From the NCBI GenBank assembly GCA_013178095.1, contig JABLXK010000014.1, forward strand, positions 1-64,000: a stretch of 64,000 bases of DNA, given 5' to 3'. This document shows positions 14,870 through 25,083 of this stretch, piece after piece. Each line of letters starts with the position of its first letter. Position 1 is the first letter of the stretch. The position numbers and the translations under genes are program-made. This DNA is from Anaerolineae bacterium (GTDB lineage Bacteria > Chloroflexota > Anaerolineae > Anaerolineales > Anaerolineaceae). The notes below the pieces were generated by a model, which was not told the origin of the DNA, searched no databases, and saw nothing but the letters and a program-made list of their open reading frames with translations.

Positions 14870-16456
14870 CTATACCTTGCGGGTGATGCGGTGCAGGTGG
14901 TTGGGGTTGTTCTCCATCACACCCGCGCCCAATGCCGCCGAGCTGTGCCGCAGGGCTTTCTCGGCCTGGTGCGCTTCCAGGTCGGCGCGCCGCACCAGGT
15001 AGCCGGTCACGCGCACGAACTCGGAAGTCGCGCTGCCAATCGACAGGTTGCGGATGCCGGCATGATGCGCCCCGTCGATGATGTCCAGCACGGCTGCCGG
15101 GTTGGCCGCCGCGGTCTGGTCGAATTCCAGGATGGTGCTCACACCGCCCATGATCCAGCGGTGCGTGGGTGCTTCCGTGAGAATATGTTGGTAGAGCTCG
15201 GGCTCCTGCCCGGAGGGCACGCGCACGGCGGGTGTGGTATCCAGGTCGCTGGTGATGCCCACCTGCGCGTGGAAGCAGGCTCGCCCGCCCGTGCCTGCGC
15301 AGGCCGGGATGGGGTTGGCTTCCAGGATCTCATGGACGCGGTCGGTGATGCGCGCGGCCAATGCGTTGGCGCCTGCGTCCCAGCCATAACGCGCCTCTGC
15401 CTTGCCGTTGGCCTGACTGAAGTGGTTGGCCGCCTCGGCCAGCGCGAACACGCCCGCGTAGGCGCTGAACTTGTCCTGTTGCAGGTAGCCCTCGTCCACC
15501 CAGAAGTTGTCCTCGAACCAGCGCGCGTCCTCGATGATGTAGCGTGAGCGGCTTTCGATGATCTCGGCCCAATACTTTCCGATGCGCGGCAAGGTCTCGT
15601 CCAGAAAGCGCTCGGGGTCGTCCCCGGAATATTCCGCGGCGCGTTTCAGGTTCAGTCGCACCAGCGTGTAGATGCCGCCGCGCAGGCGCATGGCGTTGTA
15701 ACAGGAAGCGATCACGTAGTCCTCGCCCCAATCCTTGAGCATGGCCGGGTGGTTAAGGAAGTAGGGCTTGGTGACCTCCAGGGCGTTGCCCACCGCCTGC
15801 AGCGCGAATTGGCGCGGGGTAACCTGCGGGTCATAGCGCAGGGTCAGGTTGGTGATGGTCTGCAGCTCGCGGTCCACCTCCAGCAGCATCCGCCCGGCTT
15901 TGCTCTCCGCCGGACCCAGGTCGGCGTGCACGAATCCGCTGGGGTTCAGGCGATCCACCAGCAGCCAGAAGGAGCGCAGCACCTTGCGGGCTAAATCTTC
16001 CGGTAGGCTGTCGATATAGGGTTCCAGCAGCTCGTCCAGCCGCCCGATGAACACCGGCAGCGCTTCGCACGGGAAATACTTGTAGGCGGTCAATAAACTG
16101 GCGGTGGCTTCCATTAAGTCCCCGGCTGGTTTCAATTCCAGAAAAGCGCTGCCGTTCTGCAGCAGGCGCGCGTAATCGGGGGCGGCGTAGCGCGGGTAGA
16201 AATGCGCCGGGCCTTCGCCCAGGATGCACAGGATGCCGGATTCCAGCAGCTCCGCCGCTTCGTCCGACATGGGCGGGTAGGGCAGCGCGGCGGCGGCCAT
16301 GCCGGCCAGCGCGTCGCGTTTTTGTTCGTAGATCAGGCTGCGATCGTGGATCGTATCCGCCACGCTCTGCTTGAACATCGCCGCCATGCCGGGGGTCAGA
16401 CCCTCCGTGAAATTCTCGAATTCGTGAAACGGAACCGCTAAAGTCTTCTTTTCCAT
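14870..16456 (-). CDS. yjjI: YjjI-family glycyl radical enzyme
   Basis: This 528-aa protein matches the YjjI/DUF3029 branch of glycyl radical enzymes. The C-terminal radical loop is EFVRVTGYLVRR with Gly485 as the probable radical residue, 43 residues from the end. An upstream segment, YNAMRLRGGIYTLVRLNLKR, is also family-like. The catalytic cysteine cannot be assigned with confidence. As far as I know the YjjI reaction is not firmly established; in enterobacteria the yjjI/yjjW pair lies next to deoxynucleoside catabolism genes, and here it sits with nucleoside uptake and cleavage genes. Its activase yjjW ends 25 nt upstream of it. The enzyme would be oxygen-sensitive. Confidence 0.85.
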   Translation of the reverse strand: MEKKTLAVPFHEFENFTEGLTPGMAAMFKQSVADTIHDRSLIYEQKRDALAGMAAAALPYPPMSDEAAELLESGILCILGEGPAHFYPRYAAPDYARLLQNGSAFLELKPAGDLMEATASLLTAYKYFPCEALPVFIGRLDELLEPYIDSLPEDLARKVLRSFWLLVDRLNPSGFVHADLGPAESKAGRMLLEVDRELQTITNLTLRYDPQVTPRQFALQAVGNALEVTKPYFLNHPAMLKDWGEDYVIASCYNAMRLRGGIYTLVRLNLKRAAEYSGDDPERFLDETLPRIGKYWAEIIESRSRYIIEDARWFEDNFWVDEGYLQQDKFSAYAGVFALAEAANHFSQANGKAEARYGWDAGANALAARITDRVHEILEANPIPACAGTGGRACFHAQVGITSDLDTTPAVRVPSGQEPELYQHILTEAPTHRWIMGGVSTILEFDQTAAANPAAVLDIIDGAHHAGIRNLSIGSATSEFVRVTGYLVRRADLEAHQAEKALRHSSAALGAGVMENNPNHLHRITRKV

Positions 16457-16481
16457 AATTTCAAACCTCGTTAATCAGCAA

Positions 16482-17330
16482 TTATAGCGAACGCTCCACC
16501 TGCGTCAGGCCGCAGGCTCTGGCGACGTCCATCAAATTTTCCATACTTTCATCACTGGGGGAAGGCCATTCCGCGGCCGCGCCGCTCGTGCCATGCGGGC
16601 GGAAGCGCAGCAGCCGCAAACGGATACCCGGGTCGATGCCGGCCAGCAACTGCGCCGTTTGGAGCATGGAATCTTTGTCCTCGGTGAAGCCCGGCGCGAT
16701 CACCTGCTGCACGGCGTATAGCTTGCCCTGCGCGTGCAGGAACTGGATCGTTTCCAGCACAGGCGCCAGCGGCTTTCCGGTCAATCGCTCATGTGTCTGA
16801 TCGTCCCCGGCTTTCAGGTCCACCATAGCCATGTCCAGCACCGGCAGCAGTGGCAGGTATGCCTGCGGACCGGCATAACCGTTGGTCTCGATCAGCGTGG
16901 TCAGGCGCGAGTGCCACTTGACTTGCTCAAAGAAAGCTGTGATGAAGGGGAGCTGCAGCGAGACCTCGCCGCCCGAAATGCTCACTCCCGAGATGAAAGC
17001 CTGCAGCGGGGCTAATTCCGCCCACAATGCCTGCGGTGTATAACGGCTGACGCGCGGCGAGCTGAAGCTGGGGCAGGTTTTGATGCAGGTATCGCATTCC
17101 ACGCAGCGGTTTCTATCCCAGGTCACACGCCCGTTTTCCATGCGCAAGGCGCCCTGCGGGCAAGCTTGCACGCAGATGCCGCAGTCGCTGCAAAAGTTGA
17201 TGGTGAAGGGATTGTGGCAGTACAGGCAATGGAAGTTGCAGCCCTGCACGAAAACCACGGCGCGGTTGCCCGGCCCGTCCACAAAACTGCGCGGGAGCAC
17301 GTGGTTGATCATGCCGAAAGTGGTTTCCAT
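16482..17330 (-). CDS. yjjW: YjjW-type radical-SAM glycyl radical enzyme activase
   Basis: This 282-aa protein has a radical-SAM cluster CNFHCLYC at residues 31-38. An inserted double ferredoxin domain follows (CSDCGICVQACP at 47-58 and CVECDTCIKTCP at 76-87), then the GGEVSLQ SAM-binding motif. It would generate the glycyl radical on YjjI, encoded directly downstream. The ferredoxin insert marks the family that activates non-PFL glycyl radical enzymes. The start at 17330 gives the expected METTFG...INHVLPRSFVDGPG opening. Confidence 0.9.
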   Translation of the reverse strand: METTFGMINHVLPRSFVDGPGNRAVVFVQGCNFHCLYCHNPFTINFCSDCGICVQACPQGALRMENGRVTWDRNRCVECDTCIKTCPSFSSPRVSRYTPQALWAELAPLQAFISGVSISGGEVSLQLPFITAFFEQVKWHSRLTTLIETNGYAGPQAYLPLLPVLDMAMVDLKAGDDQTHERLTGKPLAPVLETIQFLHAQGKLYAVQQVIAPGFTEDKDSMLQTAQLLAGIDPGIRLRLLRFRPHGTSGAAAEWPSPSDESMENLMDVARACGLTQVERSL

Positions 17331-17358
17331 CGCCGCTATTATTCTCGCTTTGCTTAAA

Positions 17359-18279
17359 TCAACAAGCCTGCACGCCTTTGGCGATCAGGGTGTTAGCCAG
17401 ATTCTCGATTTCAGCAAACTCCGGCAGGGTGGTGGCGGCGCCCACCTGGCCGACCTTGAGCGAGCCGGTTGCCATGCCCCAGCACACGCTCTCTGCCAGG
17501 TTGAGGCCTTTATTCAATCCGTAGAGCAGGCCCGCGCGGAAGGCATCGCCCGCACCGGTAGCGTCCACCACGGTCACTTTGGGCGGTTTGGCGCTGAAGG
17601 CGCTGCCGTCCCGGTCGATGGCGAAAACCTCCTCGCCGCCGTCGGTGGTGATCACGATGCCCTTGTTGATGGCCTGCAGCTTGCGCGCGTGGGCGCGCAC
17701 GTCCACGCCGGGGAAGATGTTGCGAATGTAAGATCCGGAATTGGTGACGATGCTGGTGACCGGTAGGGCTTCATGCTCCGGCCAGATCACGTCGCCGATG
17801 GTAGTTTCCAGCCCGGCGGCATGCGCGGCTTTGGCGGCGTTCAGCCGCTCCGGCCCGCCATAGAGGTCCAGGGCCAGGTAACGCGCCCCGCGCATCATTT
17901 CCAGCGTAAAAGCGCTCTTGGGTGTTTTGGGATAGTAAAAGATCAGGAAAGAGCGCTCGCCGTCTGGGGTGACGATGGCGCGCGTGAAGGGTGTGGTCAG
18001 GCCGGGGACGATCTGCAACGCATCCAGGTCCAACTGTTCGTGCTGCTCCAGCCAGGTACGCAACTGCCGGCCGTACAGGTCATCGCCGATCATGTTGCCG
18101 CTCACACCGGTGGGTACGCCCATGTGTGCCAGCCACACGCCCGTGTTGGCGGCCGCCCCGCCGATATGGTAGCTCTCGTGCTCGGGGAACACGGCGATCT
18201 CAGGCGAGGGCAGGCTATCAGCCTGGATGATGTTATCCAGTCCCACTTCGCCGTAACAGAAAACGGATAATGGCTTCAT
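17359..18279 (-). CDS. PfkB-family carbohydrate kinase (ribokinase/nucleoside kinase-like)
   Basis: This 306-aa kinase has the N-terminal GGAAANTGVWLAHMG and C-terminal DATGAGDAFRAGLLYGLN, where the Asp of GAGD is the catalytic base. Likely substrates are ribose or deoxyribose released by the adjacent nucleoside hydrolase, or a nucleoside itself; the sequence does not decide. It lies between the hydrolase (26 nt upstream) and yjjW (29 nt downstream), which supports a sugar-salvage job. Confidence 0.85.
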   Translation of the reverse strand: MKPLSVFCYGEVGLDNIIQADSLPSPEIAVFPEHESYHIGGAAANTGVWLAHMGVPTGVSGNMIGDDLYGRQLRTWLEQHEQLDLDALQIVPGLTTPFTRAIVTPDGERSFLIFYYPKTPKSAFTLEMMRGARYLALDLYGGPERLNAAKAAHAAGLETTIGDVIWPEHEALPVTSIVTNSGSYIRNIFPGVDVRAHARKLQAINKGIVITTDGGEEVFAIDRDGSAFSAKPPKVTVVDATGAGDAFRAGLLYGLNKGLNLAESVCWGMATGSLKVGQVGAATTLPEFAEIENLANTLIAKGVQAC

Positions 18280-18304
18280 AAATTGACTCCTGATAGTTGA
18301 TTTC

Positions 18305-19228
18305 TCATTGCATGAATGACCAGATCAATTCCCGGCAGGCTTGCGCGTCCACACGCGTGACCACTTCCACCGCCTGCCCCTCATCCTCGCTGATCAGCTT
18401 GAGCACAGTCGCGCCCGCGGGGAGTTTCCCGCTGCCCTCAACGGTCACCTCTACTTTGGCTTTCTGCGTTTCGAAAAACTCCGGGCGCAGCAGGTAAGCC
18501 GCGGCGGCCGCGTCGTGCAGCGCGCAGCCGTCCTTTTCCCAGCCCATGCTTTCCACCCGATCGATCCAGCCTTCAGCCTGTCCTTTGAACAGTCGCATGG
18601 CGGGATTAGTATCGGGCAGCGCGGCGAAATCCGCGCGCGAGAAAGCCATCTGGCGGGTGATCTCCATGCCCAGCAGAGTGACCGGCCAGCCGGCTTGCAG
18701 GACCGCCCGCGCGGCGGCCGGGTCGCAATGGATATTGAATTCCGGGTTAGCGGTGAACGAGCCGCCCATGGCAACCACGCACTGTACCTGCCCGGCGATC
18801 TCAGGCGCCAGCCGCAGCGCCAGTGCTAAATTGGTGAGCGGGCCGATGGCCAGGATGGTCAATTCTCCCGGGTGGGTGCGCGCCAGTTCGATTAATAGTT
18901 CAGCGGAAGATTGCTGCGGACGTGAAAAATCGAAGGGCGGGGTGGCGCCGTAACCGGCTTGCCATTTCGTGAACCAATTCAGATTTCCCTGCAGGGGCAC
19001 CGCCGCGCCGGAGGCGGTGGGGATATCCGCCCCTTCCAGCCAAAATAACAGGCGCGCCAGGTTGGTATCCACGTCTGCCACTGGCGCGTTGCCGAATACG
19101 CTGCCGATGCCGGCCAGCGCCACCTGCGGGTTGCGCAGCAGCATCAGCAGCGCGGCGAAATCGTCGATCTCTGCGCCAGGCGTGCCCAGGCTGATATCCG
19201 TATCCACATAAACCATCCGCTCAACCAT
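18305..19228 (-). CDS. Inosine-uridine-type nucleoside hydrolase
   Basis: This 307-aa protein has the metal-binding aspartates in a widened opening, VDTDISLGTPGAEIDDFAAL, where most family members have DTDxGxDD. It also has ILAIGPLTNLALAL and MGGSFTANPEFNIHCDPAAA, typical of the fold. It hydrolyses the N-glycosidic bond to give base plus pentose. AGGAAA lies about 7 nt before ATG. It follows the importer operon after a terminator and feeds the PfkB kinase downstream. Confidence 0.88.
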   Translation of the reverse strand: MVERMVYVDTDISLGTPGAEIDDFAALLMLLRNPQVALAGIGSVFGNAPVADVDTNLARLLFWLEGADIPTASGAAVPLQGNLNWFTKWQAGYGATPPFDFSRPQQSSAELLIELARTHPGELTILAIGPLTNLALALRLAPEIAGQVQCVVAMGGSFTANPEFNIHCDPAAARAVLQAGWPVTLLGMEITRQMAFSRADFAALPDTNPAMRLFKGQAEGWIDRVESMGWEKDGCALHDAAAAAYLLRPEFFETQKAKVEVTVEGSGKLPAGATVLKLISEDEGQAVEVVTRVDAQACRELIWSFMQ

Positions 19229-19242
19229 TCATCGTTTCCTTG

Positions 19243-19277
19243 AAAAAATCAGGGGTGCATAAAAGCTGCACCCCTGA
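19243..19277 (-). terminator. Rho-independent terminator after the nucleoside importer operon
   Basis: On the minus strand TCAGGGGTGCA and TGCACCCCTGA form a perfect 11-bp stem (19277..19267 with 19259..19249), loop 7 nt, followed by TTTTTT (19248..19243). It separates the second permease gene from the nucleoside hydrolase gene. Confidence 0.85.
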
Positions 19278-19304
19278 ATGGGTCGTTCTATTTTCCGCAG
19301 TGGA

Positions 19305-20273
19305 TCAGGCAGCTTTCTGCTGCTCTTCCGCTTTCAGGCGCGCGCGGAAATGCCGCCGGGCATTGGTCTCGCGCACTTTTTCCCGCAGTGCAATCGAGAT
19401 CAACACGATCAAGGTCGCGAAGTTCGGCAGCAGTTCGATCAGGTTCGGCGGCAGGTCGGTCACGTTCTGGATGCGCACCGAGAAGGCCTCCGTGATGCCG
19501 AAGAACAGGCTGGCCAGGAACGTACCGATCGGGTGGTTGGCGCCGAACAGCGCCGCAGCGATGGCTGTCCAACCGCGCCCGTTGCTCATGTTGCGCGTGA
19601 ACAGTTTCAGGTGACCAATGGAAAGAAATGCTCCGCCAAGCGCCGCCAGCATACCCGATATGGTCAGCGCCATCGTCTGGATCAGGGTAGCATTGATGCC
19701 TACTGTCTCGGCGGCTTCTTTGTTCTCGCCCACCGCACGGATGTGGCGGCCGAATTTCATCTTGTAGAGGACGATGTACATCGCAATGGTCATGAACCAA
19801 GAAAAATATACAATGATGTTGTAGCCGCTCAGGATGCCGCCGATCACCGGGATATCCTTGATCAACGGGATCTCAATGTCGGGAATGCGCACAATGCTCG
19901 GGTCGGACCAGCTGCCCACGTTGCCGAACATGATGCGCATCATGTATACTGTCAATTCCAGGATGATCAGGTTGAAAGCGATCGCCAAGATGACCAGGTC
20001 GACTTCGTATTTATGGTAGAGAAACGCGAACAACGCGCCCAGCAGTCCGCCTGCCAGAATAGCTACTAACAGGCCCAGGTATGAGTTGCCCAGGTAATAA
20101 GCCGCCACGATGCCCACGAACGCACCCATCAACATCTTGCTTTCCAGCGCCAGATTTAAGACGCCCGATTTATTGCAGAGCGCGCCGCCCAAAGCCGCCA
20201 GGATCAGTGGGGTCGCCAGGCGGATGCCGCTGTTGACCAGTTCAATTGTGAAAACGCTGAAGAATCCTTCCAT
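19305..20273 (-). CDS. Nucleoside (BMP-type) ABC permease, second subunit (YufQ/NupC-like)
   Basis: This 322-aa polytopic permease has the family opening LVNSGIRLATPLILAALGGA, the NLALESKMLMGAFVG segment, and AVGENKEAAETVGIN, the cytoplasmic loop near the ATPase. The start is ATG 20273, overlapping the stop of the partner permease (TAATG) with GAGGAAAA upstream; the frame extends to 20321 inside the neighbour. It forms a heterodimer with the upstream permease. Confidence 0.88.
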   Translation of the reverse strand: MEGFFSVFTIELVNSGIRLATPLILAALGGALCNKSGVLNLALESKMLMGAFVGIVAAYYLGNSYLGLLVAILAGGLLGALFAFLYHKYEVDLVILAIAFNLIILELTVYMMRIMFGNVGSWSDPSIVRIPDIEIPLIKDIPVIGGILSGYNIIVYFSWFMTIAMYIVLYKMKFGRHIRAVGENKEAAETVGINATLIQTMALTISGMLAALGGAFLSIGHLKLFTRNMSNGRGWTAIAAALFGANHPIGTFLASLFFGITEAFSVRIQNVTDLPPNLIELLPNFATLIVLISIALREKVRETNARRHFRARLKAEEQQKAA

Positions 20274-21373
20274 TAGTTTTCCTCTCTTTTCGCCTTGAGC
20301 TTTTTGGGTTTCTTGAACCAACTGCTCACGCGGTCGATGTTATTCTCGTAGAATTTGCGGGCAGCGATGAACAGGATAATGAAACCGATAATGGTCCCGC
20401 CCAATTCACGCGGGATGCCCAGCTTCAATTGCAGGCCCAACTGCGCGCCAAGTTTGAGGCCGGCGAACAGAATGGATACGATGAACACGCCGAAAGGATG
20501 CGTTTGGCCTAGGATGGCCGCGGTCAATCCGTCGAAACCCAGTCCGGTGGAAAAACCGGTCATAATGCGCCGGTGCACGCCCATCACTTCGATGGCGCCC
20601 GCCAGCCCGGCCAGCGCGCCGCTGATCAGCATGGCGCGCAGCGCGGCTTTGTCGCTCGAAACGCCGCCATACAGGGCAAAGAATTTGGATTGTCCCGCCA
20701 TGCGCTGCTCGTACCCGGCCTTGGTTTTCCACAGATAAATGAAAATCACAATCACCGCCAGCACCGCGATGATGAAGCCCACACCCCATTTCGCACCCGG
20801 CAGGAAGGTGGGCAATTGCGCGGTCGCGTCAATTGTGGGAGAATGCGCGGTGGTGGATTTGTCGCCGCGCATGGGGAATTGCACCATGTATTCAATGAAC
20901 AGGGTGGCGACGGTATTGAGGATGATGGTGGCCAGCAATTCATTGACTCCCAGTTTTACTTTCAGAAAACCAGGTATGTAGCCGTAAGCGGCGCCGGCTG
21001 CCATGCAGGCCAGCAGGATAACAATTTGATGCACGCCGTTCGGCAAATGAATGGCATAACCTAGGTAGCCCGCCACCACAGCCGCCATCAAATATTGCCC
21101 TTCCTGCCCGATGCAGAACATACCCGAGCGGAAAGCCACCACGGCCGCCAGGCCGGTCAGGATGATCGGGGTAGCGCGTTCCAGTGTGGTGATGATGGCG
21201 CAATTGCCGATCTTCTCGCAACCGAAGGCTTTGCTGAACAAGATGCCGTAGGATTCCAGCACCGGTTTACCGGTGATGGCAATTAGTACGGCCATCAGCA
21301 CCAACCCGGAAAGGATGGCCAGTACCGGAACCAGGAACGCGTCAAGGATTTTTTTTAGTTTTTTGTTTTCCAT
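20273..21373 (-). CDS. Nucleoside (BMP-type) ABC permease, first subunit (YufP/NupB-like)
   Basis: This 366-aa permease shows GLAAVVAFRSGMFCIGQEGQ and LLATIILNTVATLFIEYMV, plus a C-terminal GIPRELGGTIIGFIILF that is shared with the orphan permease at 13574-14845. It lies 10 nt after the ATPase gene and overlaps the next permease by TAATG, so it is translated with both. Confidence 0.88.
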   Translation of the reverse strand: MENKKLKKILDAFLVPVLAILSGLVLMAVLIAITGKPVLESYGILFSKAFGCEKIGNCAIITTLERATPIILTGLAAVVAFRSGMFCIGQEGQYLMAAVVAGYLGYAIHLPNGVHQIVILLACMAAGAAYGYIPGFLKVKLGVNELLATIILNTVATLFIEYMVQFPMRGDKSTTAHSPTIDATAQLPTFLPGAKWGVGFIIAVLAVIVIFIYLWKTKAGYEQRMAGQSKFFALYGGVSSDKAALRAMLISGALAGLAGAIEVMGVHRRIMTGFSTGLGFDGLTAAILGQTHPFGVFIVSILFAGLKLGAQLGLQLKLGIPRELGGTIIGFIILFIAARKFYENNIDRVSSWFKKPKKLKAKREEN

Positions 21374-21383
21374 CTTTATTCCT

Positions 21384-22922
<1,539 letters not shown>

Positions 22923-22939
22923 GCGATCGTCCTCCGGTA

Positions 22940-22968
22940 AAGACCCCGGCAGCTTGCGCCGGGGTCTT
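22940..22968 (-). terminator. Stem-loop (attenuator-like) between binding-protein and ATPase genes
   Basis: AAGACCCCGGC and GCCGGGGTCTT form a perfect 11-bp stem with a 7-nt loop. In the direction of transcription it is followed by only a short T stretch, so partial termination or 3'-end protection is likely. That would keep the binding protein in excess over the membrane subunits. Confidence 0.65.
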
Positions 22969-22988
22969 GTTATAAAAATTTGATTAGA

Positions 22989-24116
22989 TTAGTGAGCGAG
23001 CACAGCCTGGCACTCAGCTGTATCGGGAACCAGCGAGTCGCAAACTTTGTATTCGCCGGAGAGGATCTTGGCGCGGTATTCTTCTACCTTTGCCTTGACT
23101 TCGGGCAGTTTGGCTACCATTTCGGCGGGGCCGTTCTCTTCGAAAGCGGTTGAACCCTCATCCCACGAGAGGCCGGAGAAGCCTTCGGCCAAACCGTTGG
23201 AGATGAATCTGCCGCCCTCGAATGTACCGTTGACCACGCTGGCGATGGAATCGTAGGTGCATTTGTCAACGCGCTTGATCACAGAGGTGATCACGTGGCC
23301 GGGCTGGATGTAGTCCTGGTTGGAGTCTACGCCGATGGCATACAAATTGCGCTGAGCGGCTGCTTCCAGAACGCCTTCGCCGGAGCGGCCGGCAACCTGG
23401 TAGATGATGTCCGCGCCCTGGTCATACTGACCCAAAGCGGTCTCCAAACCCAGGGTGGGATTGGAGAATTCGAAACCGAGGTAGCTCACGAGCACCTGGC
23501 AGTCGGGGCAGACTTCCCAAACGCCTTGTTCAAAACCATAGGTGAACTGGTTCATGGACGGAGAATCGCCGCCATTGACCACGCCCAAGATCTTGCTTTC
23601 GGTCATCATGCCTGCGGCGATGCCGGCCAGGAAGCTGGACTCGTGCACTTCAGCCTGGTATGAAACCAGGTTAGCAGGTAGTTTCTCGACGAACAGCTCG
23701 GAGGGGGACGAGAACTTCTGATCCGGGAATTCATTTGCCAGGTTCACGAAGAGTTCCGCGTCAATTGCCAGACCCAAAACCAGGTCGTATCCTTCAGCAA
23801 TGGCGCCGCGCAGGGCGGCTTCGTGTTCGGAAACGCCGTTGGTTTCGATGATGTCGCATTTAACGGGCAGTTCTGCGTTGGCCTGCTCAATGCCACGGGC
23901 GGACGAATCGATGAATGAACGGTCGCCCAGGGGATTGGGGGTGATCAGTGCGCAGGTGAACTCGGGTTCAGCGGCAGCTTCTTCCGCGGGAGCGGCTTCT
24001 TCTGCGGCAGCTTCTTCAGCCGGGGCAGCTTCTTCAGCTTTGGCGGATCCGCAGGCGGTAAACAGTAATGAGCCGACCATCAGGATCGCCAGAATAGCAA
24101 GTAGTCTCTTATTCAT
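22989..24116 (-). CDS. BMP-family nucleoside-binding lipoprotein
   Basis: This 375-aa protein has the lipobox LLFTACGS and a tandem Glu/Ala/Pro linker (AEEAAPAEEAA repeated). The binding fold starts FTCALITPNPLGDRSFIDSS, with YQVAGRSGEGVLEAAAQ typical of Bmp/Med/PnrA proteins that bind purine nucleosides. Four extra cysteines (VCPDCQVL, KCTYDS) could form disulfides. AAGGAGAAA precedes ATG. It is the first gene of the importer operon. No purine riboswitch signature was seen in the 170-bp leader. Confidence 0.88.
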   Translation of the reverse strand: MNKRLLAILAILMVGSLLFTACGSAKAEEAAPAEEAAAEEAAPAEEAAAEPEFTCALITPNPLGDRSFIDSSARGIEQANAELPVKCDIIETNGVSEHEAALRGAIAEGYDLVLGLAIDAELFVNLANEFPDQKFSSPSELFVEKLPANLVSYQAEVHESSFLAGIAAGMMTESKILGVVNGGDSPSMNQFTYGFEQGVWEVCPDCQVLVSYLGFEFSNPTLGLETALGQYDQGADIIYQVAGRSGEGVLEAAAQRNLYAIGVDSNQDYIQPGHVITSVIKRVDKCTYDSIASVVNGTFEGGRFISNGLAEGFSGLSWDEGSTAFEENGPAEMVAKLPEVKAKVEEYRAKILSGEYKVCDSLVPDTAECQAVLAH

Positions 24117-24285
24117 TTAAATTTCTCCTTATATTTTTTTAGTAAAGTGTGCGATAGGATATATATGTATATTTTTAACGCGCTCACCTCCTTGCCTTTT
24201 ATTTTTCTCTTTCAAGTTCTGCTTCAATTGAAACCCATTTACTTTGGTGGATTTCCCTGTCTTTAATGCTGCTTGAACGATCTTC

Positions 24286-24891
24286 TCAAGCGCCGTTTCT
24301 GGCTTCTACCAGGTACGATTCGCTGTCATCCTCAATAGATATATCCGTAAAACCGGCATCTTTTAATAATTGCACCATGGATGCGTTGTCGGGGATAAGA
24401 TGGTCCTGGAAATCCGGGATATTCCTGTGAATATCGTTGATGGTTTCCCTGCCGGCGGTATGACAGATATACAATATACCATTGCTTCTTAACAAGTGCC
24501 TTAAATTACTTAATGCTTTGGGCTTGTCGTGAAAATGGGGAAAAGTCGAGTAACAGGTGGCTACATCGAAAGCTTTGCTGTTCATATGCAGTGTCTCAAT
24601 TTCGGCGCAAACGTAGCGCAGGCTGCCGTTTTGCGGGAATTTTGCATTAGCCTTGTACAGCATGTTGATGGCGTAATCCATCGAAATGATTTTTCCACCG
24701 CCGTTCAATTTCTCGGCGATATGGGGGATAAAGACGCCGGTGCCGGTGCCAACGTCCAGAACGCGGTCGTCTTTATTAATGTTGAGCCGGTCAGCCATAC
24801 TGCGCAGTTTTTGGGGGTCGTTATTGCGGACCGTTTCATCCCAGTGTTCGGCCCTATCATTAAAAAATTTCCGGCTGATCCTTTTATCCAT
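24286..24891 (-). CDS. Class I SAM-dependent methyltransferase (UbiE-like)
   Basis: This 201-aa protein opens ISRKFFNDRAEHWDETVRNN, then motif I VLDVGTGTGVFIPHIAEKL, SMDYAINMLYKA and VATCYSTFPHFHDKP. The layout is that of small-molecule methyltransferases near UbiE and corrinoid- or quinone-linked types, and the substrate is unknown. ATG 24891 is used because AAGGA precedes it and a promoter (24911-24939) lies just upstream; an open frame to 24939 would run through that promoter. It is probably controlled by the 31-bp palindrome 24919-24949. Confidence 0.8.
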   Translation of the reverse strand: MDKRISRKFFNDRAEHWDETVRNNDPQKLRSMADRLNINKDDRVLDVGTGTGVFIPHIAEKLNGGGKIISMDYAINMLYKANAKFPQNGSLRYVCAEIETLHMNSKAFDVATCYSTFPHFHDKPKALSNLRHLLRSNGILYICHTAGRETINDIHRNIPDFQDHLIPDNASMVQLLKDAGFTDISIEDDSESYLVEARNGA

Positions 24892-24910
24892 GGAAATTGA
24901 TCCTTGACCT

Positions 24911-24949
24911 ATTATAACCAATTCAAGATTGTATGACAATCTTGAATTG
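24911..24949 (-). promoter_or_regulatory. Strong promoter overlapped by a 31-bp perfect palindrome
   Basis: On the minus strand the -35 is TTGTCA (24939..24934), the spacer 17 bp and the -10 TATAAT (24916..24911). The region 24919-24949 is a perfect 14-3-14 inverted repeat (half site CAATTCAAGATTGT) covering the -35 and most of the spacer. A repressor dimer or a spacer-bending activator could bind it. I do not recognise the half site. Confidence 0.7.
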
Positions 24950-25042
24950 AGGTTTTAAGGATTGTTTTGCATTACAAAATTGTGAGAATTGGGGAGTTCT
25001 TTCCCGCTTGATTTATCGGGAAAATGTTTTTCGCTGCTTGAC

Positions 25043-25075
25043 AAAAAAGCAAGTCCTTTTTTTTAAGGGACTTGC
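25043..25075 (-). terminator. Rho-independent terminator of the thioredoxin-TPR gene
   Basis: On the minus strand GCAAGTCC and GGACTTGC form an 8-bp stem (25075..25068 with 25056..25049) around an A-rich loop, followed by TTTTTT (25048..25043). It lies 8 nt past the stop codon at 25084. Confidence 0.8.
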
Positions 25076-25083
25076 GGATAGAC

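Noticed and set aside
23960-24050. Tandem repeat in the lipoprotein gene as a mobile or CRISPR-like repeat
   Set aside because: It is a codon-level Glu/Ala/Pro linker repeat inside the coding sequence, common after lipoprotein signals.
24117-24285. Purine riboswitch upstream of the nucleoside-binding lipoprotein
   Set aside because: No three-way junction or conserved purine-switch loops could be seen. The leader is mainly AT-rich.
24129-24293. 54-codon minus-strand open stretch after the methyltransferase (reads ALEKIVQAALKTGKSTKVNG...)
   Set aside because: It looks coding-like but has no start codon and no recognised family. The methyltransferase ends normally, so a frameshift is not needed to explain it.
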